In this document: piece after piece, positions 41,587 through 50,251 of the stretch
Numbering within the stretch: the stretch's first letter is position 1
Layout of the letters: every line of letters begins with the position of its first letter
NCBI GenBank assembly: GCA_964531735.1
Contig: CAZHGD010000018.1
Span: 1-61,606, forward strand
Direction of reading: 5' to 3'
Length of the DNA: 61,606 bases
Source of the DNA: CAZHGD01 sp964531735
GTDB lineage: Bacteria > Armatimonadota > UBA10988
The notes under the pieces: model-generated
Seen by the model: only the letters and a program-made list of their open reading frames with translations
What the model was told of the DNA's origin: nothing
Database searches by the model: none
Translations under genes and position numbers: made by a program

Positions 41587-43570
41587 GGGCGGCCTCCTCC
41601 ACGACGGCGCTCATCTTCTCGGCCACGGCCTGGAACACCCACTCGTCGGACTGGATGCCGGCGGGCGGAGCGGTGCAGGCCTCGAAGGTCTGGCTGAGGC
41701 CGGCGACGTTGACCCAGGTCCCGCTGCGCTCGGACCACTTCAGCGACGGCAGGACGATGTCCGCGTACTGCAGCATCGGGCCTTCGTGGCTGGCCTGCAG
41801 GATGACCGTGCCGGCATCGCGCAGGTCCTGGCGGAGCTGCGGCGACGGCTCGGTCGGGTCATCGGCCAACATCAGATAGATGACCTCGGCGAACTCGGTG
41901 GCGGCACCCAGGTAGCCCAGCGATTCCGCGGCCGTGGCGTTGGCGCAGCTATTGAAGCCGAGCACCTTGACCGCGCCACCCGGAGTGACGTGCCCGCAGA
42001 GCTTGGCCATTTCCCACAGCCGGCCAATCAGCGTCGGGTTGCCCACCTCCGTCAGGTCCGGACCGTAGAGGATGACCGGGTTCTTGGCGTTGGCGTAGAT
42101 CATCGCCGCGCGGACCAGGGCCGCTTCGTCGATGGCCGCCTCGTGCGCCACGCGCGCCGGCGGGTGCGCCTGCCACTTGGCGGCCGTGCCACGGTCGACC
42201 AGGTGGGTCACCTTCTTCAGGTCGAGCAACTGCCCCAGGATGCCGTAGAGCACCGCCTGCTCATTGCCGCGCCGCGGCTTCAGGTTGAGCTGCGCCAGCT
42301 CCGACACCTTCGTGGTGCGCGTATTGATGCTGACGATCGGGCACTGCGCGTCGTGCCGCTTCTTGGCCAGCCAGGCGCCGAGCACCGGGTGGGTCGCCGG
42401 CGGGTCGAACCCGACCAGCAGCACCATGTCGGCGTCGTGGATCTGGTCGAACCCGCACTCGATGTGCGTGCCGTAGACCTCGTTGGCTTGCCGCCGCACC
42501 GCGCGCTGCCGGCCCTTCACCGTATCGAGCTCGGTGCTGCCGCACTGCTGCCCGACGAACTCGGCGAAGGCCGCGAGCGTCTCCGACGGCAGCCGACCCG
42601 AGCTCAGGCCGACCACGCCCTTGGCGTCCTCGGCCCCGTTGGCCGGCGGCTTCAGCTTCGCCGCCGCGGCCGCCAGCGCCTCGTCCCACTCGCACTCGAC
42701 CAGCTCACCGGCCTCGTTGCGCAGACGCGGCTTCATCACCCGCGCATACGGCTCGTTGAGGATCTCGTAGCGTGAGCGGTAGGACAGCAGCGGCCCGTTG
42801 ACCGGCGCGTCCTCGCACCCCTCGATGCGGGCCACCAGACCCGACTTCAGGACCACGTTCATGACGCAGCCGAGGTCATCGTCGGGGCAGATGAACCGCC
42901 GCCGCTCGAGGCCCTTGCCGCGCGAGAAGTACGGCGCCCGCTTGTCGAACAGCGCGCCCGTCGGGCAGTTGTCCACGCAGGTGCCGCACGAGATGCACGT
43001 GCTCTCGCCCAGCGGCACACCCAGGTCGGCGATGATCAGTTCCTTCGTGCCGCGGTAGCCGAAGTTGAGCGTGCCGACACCGGCGATCTCATCGCACGAC
43101 CGCACGCAGCGCCCGCACAGGATGCAGCGGTTGTGGTCCTGCACGAAGTACTTGTTCGACGTGTCCGGTGCCAGCGTCGGGAAGATGTAGTCGTACCGCG
43201 TGTGCGTGATGCCCACTTCGTACGCCCGGTCCTGCAGTTCGCAGACCCCGGTCATGGCGCAGAACGGGCAGATGTGGTTGCGCTCGGCGAAGAGCAGCTC
43301 CAACGTCATCTGGCGGCGCTGCTCCAGCATCTCGCTGTGAGCAGTGACCTCCTGCCCCTGCTCCGCCGGCGCGGCGCAAGCGGTCACCAGACGGCGCTGG
43401 CCGACCACCTCCACCACGCACATGCGGCAACCACCGTGGTTGGCCAACCAGGGATGGTGGCACAGGGTCGGGATGTGGACACCGTTGGCCTTGGCCACCT
43501 CGAGGATGGTCTGACCCTTGGTGCCGGTGCATTCCTTGCCGTCGATGGTCAGCGTTATGGTCTCGGCCAT
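41579..43570 (-). CDS. hydA: NuoG-like Fe-S subunit of bifurcating hydrogenase (HydA)
   Basis: The 663-residue protein starts with a [2Fe-2S] ferredoxin (TLCHHPWLANHGGCRMCVVEV). A His/Cys cluster loop (NHICPFCAMTGVCELQ) and two [4Fe-4S] clusters (CILCGRCVRSC, CISCGTCVDNCP) follow. From about residue 220 it continues into a molybdopterin-oxidoreductase-like fold (LSSGRLPSETLAAFAEF, LVGFDPPATHPVLGAWL) with no evidence of cofactor binding. It lacks the H-cluster domain of [FeFe] HydA, consistent with a NiFe partner. It bridges HydSL to the flavin subunit. Six bases separate it from hydB. Confidence 0.9.
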   Translation of the reverse strand: MAETITLTIDGKECTGTKGQTILEVAKANGVHIPTLCHHPWLANHGGCRMCVVEVVGQRRLVTACAAPAEQGQEVTAHSEMLEQRRQMTLELLFAERNHICPFCAMTGVCELQDRAYEVGITHTRYDYIFPTLAPDTSNKYFVQDHNRCILCGRCVRSCDEIAGVGTLNFGYRGTKELIIADLGVPLGESTCISCGTCVDNCPTGALFDKRAPYFSRGKGLERRRFICPDDDLGCVMNVVLKSGLVARIEGCEDAPVNGPLLSYRSRYEILNEPYARVMKPRLRNEAGELVECEWDEALAAAAAKLKPPANGAEDAKGVVGLSSGRLPSETLAAFAEFVGQQCGSTELDTVKGRQRAVRRQANEVYGTHIECGFDQIHDADMVLLVGFDPPATHPVLGAWLAKKRHDAQCPIVSINTRTTKVSELAQLNLKPRRGNEQAVLYGILGQLLDLKKVTHLVDRGTAAKWQAHPPARVAHEAAIDEAALVRAAMIYANAKNPVILYGPDLTEVGNPTLIGRLWEMAKLCGHVTPGGAVKVLGFNSCANATAAESLGYLGAATEFAEVIYLMLADDPTEPSPQLRQDLRDAGTVILQASHEGPMLQYADIVLPSLKWSERSGTWVNVAGLSQTFEACTAPPAGIQSDEWVFQAVAEKMSAVVEEAAHE

Positions 43571-43576
43571 CGGGCC

Positions 43577-45376
43577 CTACTCCTTGATCACAGCCGCGAA
43601 GTTGCAGACATCGAAACACGACCCGCACTTGATGCAGGGCTCCTGCTCGATGTAGTACTTCCGCTCGGTGTCCATCTTGAAGATCGTCTCGACCGGGCAG
43701 TTGCGCGAGCAGACGCCGCAGCCGGTGCACTTCTCTTTGTCGATGGTGTAGGTGACCAGCTTGCGGCAGACGCCGGCCGGGCAACGATGCTCCAGGATGT
43801 GGGCCTCGTACTCGTGCCGGAAGTGCCGCAAGGTGCTGAGCACCGGGTTGGCCGCCGTCATCCCCAGACCGCAGAGGCTCATGTCGCGCATCATCAGACA
43901 GAGCTTCTCCAGCCGGTCGACGTCCTCCATGCTCGCCTGGCCCTCGCAGATCTTGCTCAGCAGGCCATAGATCTGCTTGGTGCCGGCGCGGCACGGCACG
44001 CACTTGCCGCAGCTCTCGTCGACGCAGAACTCCATGAAGAAGCGGGCCACGTCGACCATGCAGCTCGTCTCGTCCATGACGATCAAACCGCCCGAGCCGA
44101 GGATGGCGCCCAGGCCGGTCAGTGACTCGTAGTCGAGCGCGGTATCGAGGTGCTCGGCCGGGATACAGCCGCCCGACGGGCCGCCGACCTGGGCCGCCTT
44201 GAACTGCCGGTCGTTGACGATGCCGCCACCGATCTCGAACACGATCTCGCGTAGCGTGATGCCCATCGGCACTTCGATCAGGCCGGTGTTGCGCACGTTG
44301 CCTGCCAGCGCGAAGACCTTGGAGCCCTTGCTCTTCTCGGTGCCCAGCGCCGCGTAGGCCGCGCCGCCGTGTCGGATTATCCACGGCACGTTGGCGAAGG
44401 TCTCGACATTGTTGATGCTGGTCGGCTTGCCCCACAGGCCCTTTTGGGTCGGGAACGGCGGCCGCGGCATCGGGTGCCCGCGACGGCCCTCGATCGACTG
44501 CAGCAGCGCCGTCTCTTCACCGCAGACGAAGGCGCCCGCGCCGACGCGGATCTCGATGTCGAAGTCGAACCCGGTCTCGAACAGGTTCACGCCCAGGAAG
44601 CCATACTCGCGGGCCTGCTGTAGCGCGACGTTCAACCGGTGGATGGCCAGCGCGTACTCGGCGCGGCAGTAGATGAAGCCCTTGGTGGCGCCGGTCGCGT
44701 AGGCCTTGATGGCCATCGCCTCGATGATCCGGTGCGGGTCACCTTCCAGGACGCTGCGGTCCATGAACGCGCCGGGGTCGCCCTCGTCGCCGTTGCAGAC
44801 CACGTACTTGACCGGACCCGGAGCCGCGGCCAGCAGGCTCCACTTGATGCCGGTCGGGAAGCCCGCGCCGCCGCGGCCGCGCAAGCCCGAGGACTTCAGC
44901 TCGTCGATGACCTGCTCGGGGGTCATCTCGGCGAGCACCTTGCCCAAGGCCAGGTAGCCGTCGCGAGCGATGTACTCCTCGATGGCTTCCGGGTTGACCA
45001 CGCCACAGTTGTCGAGCACCAGGCGGCGCTGCTTGCTCAGGAACTGGAAGTCCAGCTCCGTGGCCACCACGTCACCGGTGGCGGCGTCGGTCAGCCGCGC
45101 CGGCTCATACGGGCGGCCCTTGAGGAAGTGCTCCTCGACCAGCTTCTCGAGGTCCTTGACTTCGAGGTTCTGGTAATAGACTTCATCGGGCCAGACGTTC
45201 AGCCGCGGCCCGCGGTCACAGAGACCGGCGCAACCGGTCGGGATCAGGTCGACCTCTTCGGCCAGACCGTGCTTCTCCAGCTCCTCTTGGAGCTTGTCGC
45301 GTACTTCCCAAGCGCCCGAAGCGACACAGCCACTCCCGGTGCACAGGAAGCAGTGGAGCCGTTTGAACTCCGCCAT
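43577..45376 (-). CDS. hydB: NuoF-like flavoprotein subunit of bifurcating hydrogenase (HydB)
   Basis: The 599-residue protein has an N-terminal thioredoxin-like [2Fe-2S] domain (HCFLCTGSGC, TGCAGLCDRG), and then the NuoF core with FMN/NADH motifs (GLRGRGGAGFPTGIKW, NGDEGDPGAFMD). The N3 cluster motif is ESCGKCVPCRAGTKQIY. A C-terminal two-cluster ferredoxin follows (CTGCGVCSRNCPVETI, CIKCGSCFDVCNF). The three-part architecture is the one seen in electron-bifurcating hydrogenases and differs from simple HoxF. The FMN is the probable bifurcation site for NAD(P)H and ferredoxin. It directly abuts the preceding gene. Confidence 0.93.
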   Translation of the reverse strand: MAEFKRLHCFLCTGSGCVASGAWEVRDKLQEELEKHGLAEEVDLIPTGCAGLCDRGPRLNVWPDEVYYQNLEVKDLEKLVEEHFLKGRPYEPARLTDAATGDVVATELDFQFLSKQRRLVLDNCGVVNPEAIEEYIARDGYLALGKVLAEMTPEQVIDELKSSGLRGRGGAGFPTGIKWSLLAAAPGPVKYVVCNGDEGDPGAFMDRSVLEGDPHRIIEAMAIKAYATGATKGFIYCRAEYALAIHRLNVALQQAREYGFLGVNLFETGFDFDIEIRVGAGAFVCGEETALLQSIEGRRGHPMPRPPFPTQKGLWGKPTSINNVETFANVPWIIRHGGAAYAALGTEKSKGSKVFALAGNVRNTGLIEVPMGITLREIVFEIGGGIVNDRQFKAAQVGGPSGGCIPAEHLDTALDYESLTGLGAILGSGGLIVMDETSCMVDVARFFMEFCVDESCGKCVPCRAGTKQIYGLLSKICEGQASMEDVDRLEKLCLMMRDMSLCGLGMTAANPVLSTLRHFRHEYEAHILEHRCPAGVCRKLVTYTIDKEKCTGCGVCSRNCPVETIFKMDTERKYYIEQEPCIKCGSCFDVCNFAAVIKE

Positions 45377-45754
45377 TTACGACACCTCCTCGCGCTTGTG
45401 ACGAGACACCACATGGCTCGTCACGCGGCGGCCTTCGATGACGTGGTCACAGATGATCTGGCGCGCTGCCGTCGGGTCCACCCGGCCATACAGCACGGCT
45501 TCCTTGTCCTTCTCCTCGACCGTCACGAACGGCTCCAGTTCCTCAACGCCGCTCGAACCGGTGACGACGACCTCGACATCGTTGAGCTGCCGGGCCTCAA
45601 TCTCGGCGATCATGGCGTCCATCACTTCACGCGCACCCTTGGCCAGACCGCTGGTGCCCATGCTGACCTTGATGCGGAAGCGCTGGTGCTCGGTCCGAAG
45701 CTGCATATCGCGCTGGGCCTTGTCGCGCAGCCGCCGAAGCTCCTCCAGATTCAT
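45377..45754 (-). CDS. Thioredoxin-like ferredoxin homologue with cluster cysteines replaced by serine (HndB-like)
   Basis: The 125-residue protein has MNLEELRRLRDKAQRDM, then FRIKVSMGTSGLAKGAREVM and VVVTGSSGVEELEPF, the exact frame of HndB-type [2Fe-2S] thioredoxin-like ferredoxins. The positions that normally read CMGTC and GCxGxC are serine or other residues here; only one Cys remains (ICDH). It therefore should not bind a cluster, and may be structural or regulatory. ATG 45754 overlaps the preceding stop (ATGA) and its stop abuts hydB, so it is retained as a normal operon member. Confidence 0.82.
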   Translation of the reverse strand: MNLEELRRLRDKAQRDMQLRTEHQRFRIKVSMGTSGLAKGAREVMDAMIAEIEARQLNDVEVVVTGSSGVEELEPFVTVEEKDKEAVLYGRVDPTAARQIICDHVIEGRRVTSHVVSRHKREEVS

Positions 45755-46311
45755 GACTCCACTCTCCTGGCTGCGAGGGCCGCTTCCCCTTCACGGACCT
45801 GCTCGATCAGCCACCGTCGCACCGTCGGCGTCGAATACGCCTCCCCGACAACCCGCCGTACGGTGCGGGTGTCAATCCGGTAGCCGGCCCCGTCGACCCG
45901 ATGCGCGAAGCACACCTCTACGTCGCCGCAACCGACCAACAACGCTTGCAAGCTTTCCGCCACATTGCCCAGCGGCGGCCGATCCGGATGATCAGCCGGT
46001 AGCTCGGCACTGACCAGGGTCCCACGGCCCGGCCGGGACAGCACCCGGAAGGTGCCGTCGACCAGCTCGCAGGTGCCCCGCAACAGGGCCAGACCAAACG
46101 CCACCCAGCCGGCCGCCTTGACCTTGGTGGTAGCGTACTCCTCGAGCACCCGCCGGACCAGTTCGGCACTCATGCCCGGCCCGTTGTCGGCCACCTGCAA
46201 CAGCAGGCGTCCGGTGCGGGTGTCTTCCACGATGGCAATCTTGACGGTCCGCGCCCCGGCCGTGACGGCGTTCATGGCGATGTCGAGCACATGGAGCATC
46301 AAGTCCTCCAT
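45751..46311 (-). CDS. Histidine-kinase-like ATPase domain protein without kinase core
   Basis: The 186-residue protein is a lone GHKL domain: N box HVLDIAMNAVTAGA, G1 box VADNGPGMSA, G2-like TKVKAAGWVAFGLALL, then a C-terminal extension of about 70 residues with a conserved-looking VGCGDVEVCF. It has no phospho-acceptor His or sensor domain. Such proteins occur between the electron-input and flavin genes in [FeFe] hydrogenase operons of anaerobes. GGAG precedes ATG 46311, 29 bases after hydC. It probably acts as an ATP-dependent regulator or anti-sigma-like kinase for the enzyme. Confidence 0.8.
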   Translation of the reverse strand: MEDLMLHVLDIAMNAVTAGARTVKIAIVEDTRTGRLLLQVADNGPGMSAELVRRVLEEYATTKVKAAGWVAFGLALLRGTCELVDGTFRVLSRPGRGTLVSAELPADHPDRPPLGNVAESLQALLVGCGDVEVCFAHRVDGAGYRIDTRTVRRVVGEAYSTPTVRRWLIEQVREGEAALAARRVES

Positions 46312-46340
46312 GAGCGCCACTCCTGCCGCGGCGAGCGCGG

Positions 46341-46856
46341 CTACTTGCCTTCGTACTTGCGCAGGATGCGCCGCACCCGCTTGGCCTCGACCTTGCCGTG
46401 CACGTCCGCGCCGACCTTCACCGCCGGCGCGATACCGCAGGCGCCGATGCAGCGGGCCGAGACCAGCGTGAACATGCCGTCGCTGGTGGTCTCGCCCATC
46501 TTCACGCCCAACTGGCTTTCCAGAGCGCTGATGATGCGCTCGGCCCCGCGCACGTAGCACGCGGTGCCCATGCACACCAGCACCTCGTACTTGCCGCGCG
46601 GCTTGAGGTGGAACAGGTGGTAGAAGGTGGCCACGCCGTAGGCCTGCGCCAGCGGCACGGCGAGCTTCTTGGCCACATAGCGCAGGACGTCCTCGCGCAG
46701 ATAGCCGAACATCTCCTGCGCCCGGTGCAGCGCCTCGATCAGGCTGTCCGGCGAGTAGTCCAGGTCGGCCATGAAATCGTCCAGCGTCTTGAACAGCGCC
46801 GCCTCGACGCCGAAGCGGTCGATGGACAGCTCCCGCGCCAGATCGGATTGCACCAT
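46341..46856 (-). CDS. hydC: NuoE-like [2Fe-2S] subunit (HydC)
   Basis: The 171-residue protein has the helical NuoE N-terminus (LIEALHRAQEMFGYL, VAKKLAVPLAQAYGVATFYH). The thioredoxin-like domain carries the cluster motifs LVCMGTACYVRGAERI and SARCIGACGIAPAV. It accepts electrons next to the flavin in HydB. Its ATG at 46856 shares one base with the PHP protein's TAA stop (TAATG). A frame extension to 47039 is an antisense artefact of the PHP gene region. Confidence 0.93.
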   Translation of the reverse strand: MVQSDLARELSIDRFGVEAALFKTLDDFMADLDYSPDSLIEALHRAQEMFGYLREDVLRYVAKKLAVPLAQAYGVATFYHLFHLKPRGKYEVLVCMGTACYVRGAERIISALESQLGVKMGETTSDGMFTLVSARCIGACGIAPAVKVGADVHGKVEAKRVRRILRKYEGK

Positions 46857-47623
46857 TACGTCGACTCCTTTGGCAAGGCCCGCCGAATGGGTCGGGACTC
46901 GCGACCGTCGCGACCGGCCAAGGCCAGCCGCAGCTCCGCCACGCTCGGCGCGGCTACCCGAAACGCCGTCTGCTGGTAGCCGACATCCGCCAACAGGTGG
47001 GCGTCCGAGAAACGCACCACCGGGACCTGAGCCAGCCACGGGTGCACCCCGGCCAGCTCCTGCTCATCACCAAACTTCGACAGTTCCACGGCGTCCACCG
47101 GCAGATCGTCCGGCAGCCAGCCCAACTGGCTGATCAGACTGTTCTCCGACCGGTCGACATGCGCCGGAATCACCAGTCCGCCACGCCGCAGGGCCGCCAC
47201 CACCACTTCGTCGAGCGTCGCGCTGATGCTGCCGATCAGCAGGCGCTCCACGAACTCGACGATCTCGTCGGACGCGTCGACCACCACCTGGTCGCCAAAC
47301 ACCCGCGGGTCACACGCCACCGCGGGCAACTGGCCGTACGCCCACTCGCCGAACTCGACCGCCTGGTCGGCGTCGTCGAACAGGCACAGCAGGTCGACCT
47401 CCTCGGCCGTCCGCACCTCACTTCCGTACAGCGCCGCCAATCCCTCCTGCCGCGCTGCTGCGCGGAGGGCGGGAGCGTTGCGCGCACTGTTGTGGTCGCT
47501 CAGCGCCACCAGATCCAGACCGACGGCGCGGGCCCGCGCCGCCACCGCCCGCGGCGACATGCTCAGATCGCCGCACGGCGACAGCACCGAGTGGATATGG
47601 AAGTCCGCGGTGAGCCACCGCAA
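46856..47623 (-). CDS. PHP-domain metal-dependent phosphoesterase-like protein
   Basis: The 255-residue protein starts with DFHIHSVLSPCGDLSMSP, the first PHP metal motif, then LDLVALSDHNSARNAPALR with the second. GLVIPAHVDRSENSLISQLG (about 150) and VVRFSDAHLLADVG complete the His/Asp set, as in the RNase AM/TrpH branch. It may hydrolyse a phosphoester or a nucleotide signal. PHP genes of this type are known neighbours of HydABC operons, together with DRTGG proteins. Three bases separate it from the DRTGG gene. Confidence 0.88.
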   Translation of the reverse strand: MRWLTADFHIHSVLSPCGDLSMSPRAVAARARAVGLDLVALSDHNSARNAPALRAAARQEGLAALYGSEVRTAEEVDLLCLFDDADQAVEFGEWAYGQLPAVACDPRVFGDQVVVDASDEIVEFVERLLIGSISATLDEVVVAALRRGGLVIPAHVDRSENSLISQLGWLPDDLPVDAVELSKFGDEQELAGVHPWLAQVPVVRFSDAHLLADVGYQQTAFRVAAPSVAELRLALAGRDGRESRPIRRALPKEST

Positions 47624-47625
47624 GG

Positions 47626-47955
47626 TCAGCGGACTCCGGCTTCATACAGCTTCCCGCAGACCACGTACGTCGGCTCATCGCTGGTCATGATGGTGACCTG
47701 CTCGGCCTCGGCCAGCGCCAGCATGTCCTCCGCCGGCTGCCGGCCACCGGTGATCACCGCCACCGCGATGCTCTGCGCCGAACACACCGCCGCCACGTTG
47801 CGGTGCGTTTGGATGGTCACCCAGACATACCCCGGGGCCGCGTTCGCCAGCACATCGCTCAACAAGTCGGAGGCGATGGCGCCTTTGATGGTCCTCTCGT
47901 GCAACGTAGTTACCGCCCCCAGGCCGAGGCGCTCGGCCAGTTCGCTCACTGTCAT
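47626..47955 (-). CDS. DRTGG-domain protein 1
   Basis: The 109-residue protein starts MTVSELAERLGLGAVTTL. LLSDVLANAAPGYVWVTIQT is the DRTGG-domain core and VAVITGGRQPAEDMLALAE follows. The domain is best known from phosphotransacetylases and HPr kinase-like proteins; the stand-alone form is typical of hydrogenase operons. Its start shares one base with the stop of the CBS-ATPase gene. A role in binding a phosphorylated small ligand is an inference. Confidence 0.85.
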   Translation of the reverse strand: MTVSELAERLGLGAVTTLHERTIKGAIASDLLSDVLANAAPGYVWVTIQTHRNVAAVCSAQSIAVAVITGGRQPAEDMLALAEAEQVTIMTSDEPTYVVCGKLYEAGVR

Positions 47956-48869
47956 CAGGAGGTCGCCTCCTCTTCAGCGTTCTCGCGACCGATGTCGAAC
48001 CGCAGGTTGAGCCGGGTACCGTAGCCCGGCTTGCTCTTGATCTCGAAGTGATCCGCGCAGCGCCGGATGTTGGGCAACCCCATGCCGGCGCCGAAGCCGA
48101 GCGCGCGGACCATGTCGGTGGCGGTGGAGAACCCCGGCGTCATGGCCTGGTCCACGTCCTCGATGCCCGGGCCCTCGTCGGCCACCGCCAGGCGCACACT
48201 GTCCGCCTCGATGTCGGCGATGATCTTGCCGCCGGTGGTGCTGTGGATGATCAGGTTGGTCTCGGCCTCGTGCGCCGCGATGGCCACCCGACGCTGCAAC
48301 GCCGGCTCGATGCCGCGGTTGGCCAGCTCACGTTTCAGGCGCACGCTGGCCAGACCGGCCCGGTCGAAGTCGCCGGCCGAGACCTCGAACTCGAGGCGCA
48401 GCGCCCCCCCGTCCACCGTCGCCTTGGCCGCTTCGCGCTCCTCGTCCTGGGCGAGCAGCCGGTTCAGCTCAACCAGCAGCGCCCGCAGGATGCTCTCGGG
48501 CGTGATGATCCCGCACAGACTGCAACCCTCGTCGAGCACCGGCAGGCGGCCGAAGCCGGTCCGGTCCAGGATGGACATCGCCCGGCTCAGCGGCCAACGC
48601 CGCTCGACGGTCACCACGTCGCGCGTCATCCAGCGGCCGATCGGCTCCTCGATATGACCGTGGTCGAGGGCCTTGATGATGTCCTCCACCGTGACGACAC
48701 CGACCATCGTGTCGCCGTCCACCACCGGGCAACCCGACACCCGCGCCTCGCGCATGGTGATCTGCGCGTCGCGCATGGTCATGTCGGGATGGGCACTGAC
48801 GACGTCGGTCTCCATCGCCTGGAAGACCTTCAGTCGGTGGACGAGCTCTTCGACAAAGGAGAGTTCCAC
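47955..48869 (-). CDS. CBS-domain pair fused to anti-sigma-like ATPase
   Basis: The 304-residue protein has an N-terminal CBS pair (VSAHPDMTMRDAQITM, GCPVVDGDTMVGVVTVEDI, LPVLDEGCSLCGIIT), a likely adenosyl-ligand sensor. A C-terminal RsbW/SpoIIAB-like GHKL domain follows (ALQRRVAIAAHEAETNLIIHST, VADEGPGIED, GFGAGMGLPNIRRCAD). Fusing an energy sensor to an ATPase suggests it couples AMP/ATP level to hydrogenase regulation. The GTG start at 48869 has AGGAGG six bases upstream and lies 40 bases inside the upstream DRTGG gene, a long and well-supported overlap. Confidence 0.85.
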   Translation of the reverse strand: MELSFVEELVHRLKVFQAMETDVVSAHPDMTMRDAQITMREARVSGCPVVDGDTMVGVVTVEDIIKALDHGHIEEPIGRWMTRDVVTVERRWPLSRAMSILDRTGFGRLPVLDEGCSLCGIITPESILRALLVELNRLLAQDEEREAAKATVDGGALRLEFEVSAGDFDRAGLASVRLKRELANRGIEPALQRRVAIAAHEAETNLIIHSTTGGKIIADIEADSVRLAVADEGPGIEDVDQAMTPGFSTATDMVRALGFGAGMGLPNIRRCADHFEIKSKPGYGTRLNLRFDIGRENAEEEATS

Positions 48870-49189
48870 AGCCGGCCTCCTGCGGCCACGCAGGCCTCGA
48901 ACATCCGCAGGTCGGTCACGGCCAGCGGCACCCCGTAGTTCTGCGCGATCCCGATGCTCTCGGGCGGCGGCTGCTTGCCCCGCACGATCACCACGCCGAG
49001 AGCACCAACGGTGATCGCTGTGCGGATGGCTTGCGGGGAGATTTGTCCGGTCAGAATCGCGAAGTCGTCTTTCGAGGTGGCCAGGATGTCGCTCAACAGG
49101 TCAGCCGCAGCCACATTCCGGACGTCGAAGTCCGGTCCCTCCACCAGCGTTCTGGCACTCAGCGCGTCTATCATTTCCGACCATAGCAT
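48830..49189 (-). CDS. DRTGG-domain protein 2
   Basis: The 119-residue protein starts MLWSEMIDALSARTLVEG. LLSDILATSKDDFAILTGQ and GVVIVRGKQPPPESIGIAQ repeat the pattern of DRTGG protein 1 with low identity. The two copies bracket the CBS-ATPase gene and may form a heterodimer. Its last 40 bases overlap the next gene in a different frame. It lies 12 bases after hypE. Confidence 0.83.
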   Translation of the reverse strand: MLWSEMIDALSARTLVEGPDFDVRNVAAADLLSDILATSKDDFAILTGQISPQAIRTAITVGALGVVIVRGKQPPPESIGIAQNYGVPLAVTDLRMFEACVAAGGRLWNSPLSKSSSTD

Positions 49190-49201
49190 CGCTAAGACAC
49201 C

Positions 49202-50206
49202 TCAACAGATCCGCGGCAGTTGCCCACCAGCCAGCCGGTCCACGATTCGCCGTCCACCAACCAGGGTCTCGAGCCACACCCGCCCGTCGGATTCCGGCCG
49301 CACCAACCCGATCCGCGCAGCCGCCGGGCAGTGGTCCTGCAAGAGAGCTTCCACCCCTGCCGCCACCTCGGCCGCCACCACCATCACCATCCGCCCCTCA
49401 CAAGCCAGGTACAGCGGATCGAGGCCCAACAGGTCCGCGACCGTGCGCACGCCGGGAGCGACCGGCACCCGGCCCTCGTCGAGCAGCAGACCGCGCCCGG
49501 TGGCCGCGGCCCATTCGCACAGCACCGTGGCCAGGCCGCCGCGCGTACAGTCGCGCATCGCCTTCACCCCGTCGCCGGCGGCGGCCAACACCGCTTGGCA
49601 AGTGGCCACCAAGGGCGCGCAGTCCGACTCGATCGCGGCCTCGAAGCGCAGTTCGCCACGGGCCAGAAGGATGGCCGTCTCGTGGCGGCCGATGTCGCCG
49701 CTGACCAGCACCACGTCGCCCGGCGCCAGCCGCTCCGCGCCGAGCGACACCCCAGCCGGCACGCGGCCGTAGCCGGTGGTGGCGATGTAGACACCGTCGC
49801 CGCTACCGTGCTCGACCACCTTGGTGTCGCCCGCCACCACGCGGACGCCGACGGCCGCCGCCGTCGCCGCCTGGCTGCGCGCGATGGCCTCCAGTTCGGC
49901 CAGCGGCAGGCCCTCCTCGATGATGTACGCCGCAGTCAGCGCTTCAGGCACCGCGCCGCACACCGCCAGATCGTTCACCGTGCCGCAGACCGACAAATGC
50001 CCGATGTCGCCGCCCGGAAAGAAGCGTGGCTTGACGACAAACCCGTCGGTCGTCAAGGCCGGTCGGCCGTCCCCGATAGGCAGGACCGCGGCATCATCCA
50101 GCCGCCGGCCCGCCACATCGTCGAAGACCTCGACAAACACCCGCTCGACCAACTCGGCGGTCAGACGGCCGCCCGAACCGTGGGCCAGCGTGACAGTCGG
50201 ATTCAT
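49202..50206 (-). CDS. hypE: Hydrogenase maturation protein HypE
   Basis: The 334-residue protein starts with LAHGSGGRLTAELVERVF. DDAAVLPIGDGRPALTTDGFVV and VVAGDTKVVEHG follow in AIR-synthase-like order, and the chain ends in PRIC, whose terminal Cys is carbamoylated and dehydrated to thiocyanate for the Fe-CN ligand. AGGAGG lies right before ATG 50206. HypF, HypC and HypD, needed in the same pathway, are absent from the window and must lie elsewhere. Confidence 0.96.
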   Translation of the reverse strand: MNPTVTLAHGSGGRLTAELVERVFVEVFDDVAGRRLDDAAVLPIGDGRPALTTDGFVVKPRFFPGGDIGHLSVCGTVNDLAVCGAVPEALTAAYIIEEGLPLAELEAIARSQAATAAAVGVRVVAGDTKVVEHGSGDGVYIATTGYGRVPAGVSLGAERLAPGDVVLVSGDIGRHETAILLARGELRFEAAIESDCAPLVATCQAVLAAAGDGVKAMRDCTRGGLATVLCEWAAATGRGLLLDEGRVPVAPGVRTVADLLGLDPLYLACEGRMVMVVAAEVAAGVEALLQDHCPAAARIGLVRPESDGRVWLETLVGGRRIVDRLAGGQLPRIC

Positions 50207-50251
50207 GGACCTCCTCGGTGCGCGGCCGGAGCCGCCAGACGGCCGCGTGGG

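Noticed and set aside
41579..43570. [FeFe] hydrogenase catalytic subunit
   Set aside because: Despite the ferredoxin-like N-terminus, there are no H-cluster motifs (TSCCPxW, MPCxxKxxE); the C-terminal half is NuoG/molybdopterin-like.
39665..45883. Long plus-strand frames opposite the hydrogenase genes
   Set aside because: Low-complexity Arg/His/Val-rich translations with no ribosome sites, antisense to hydL, hydA and hydB.
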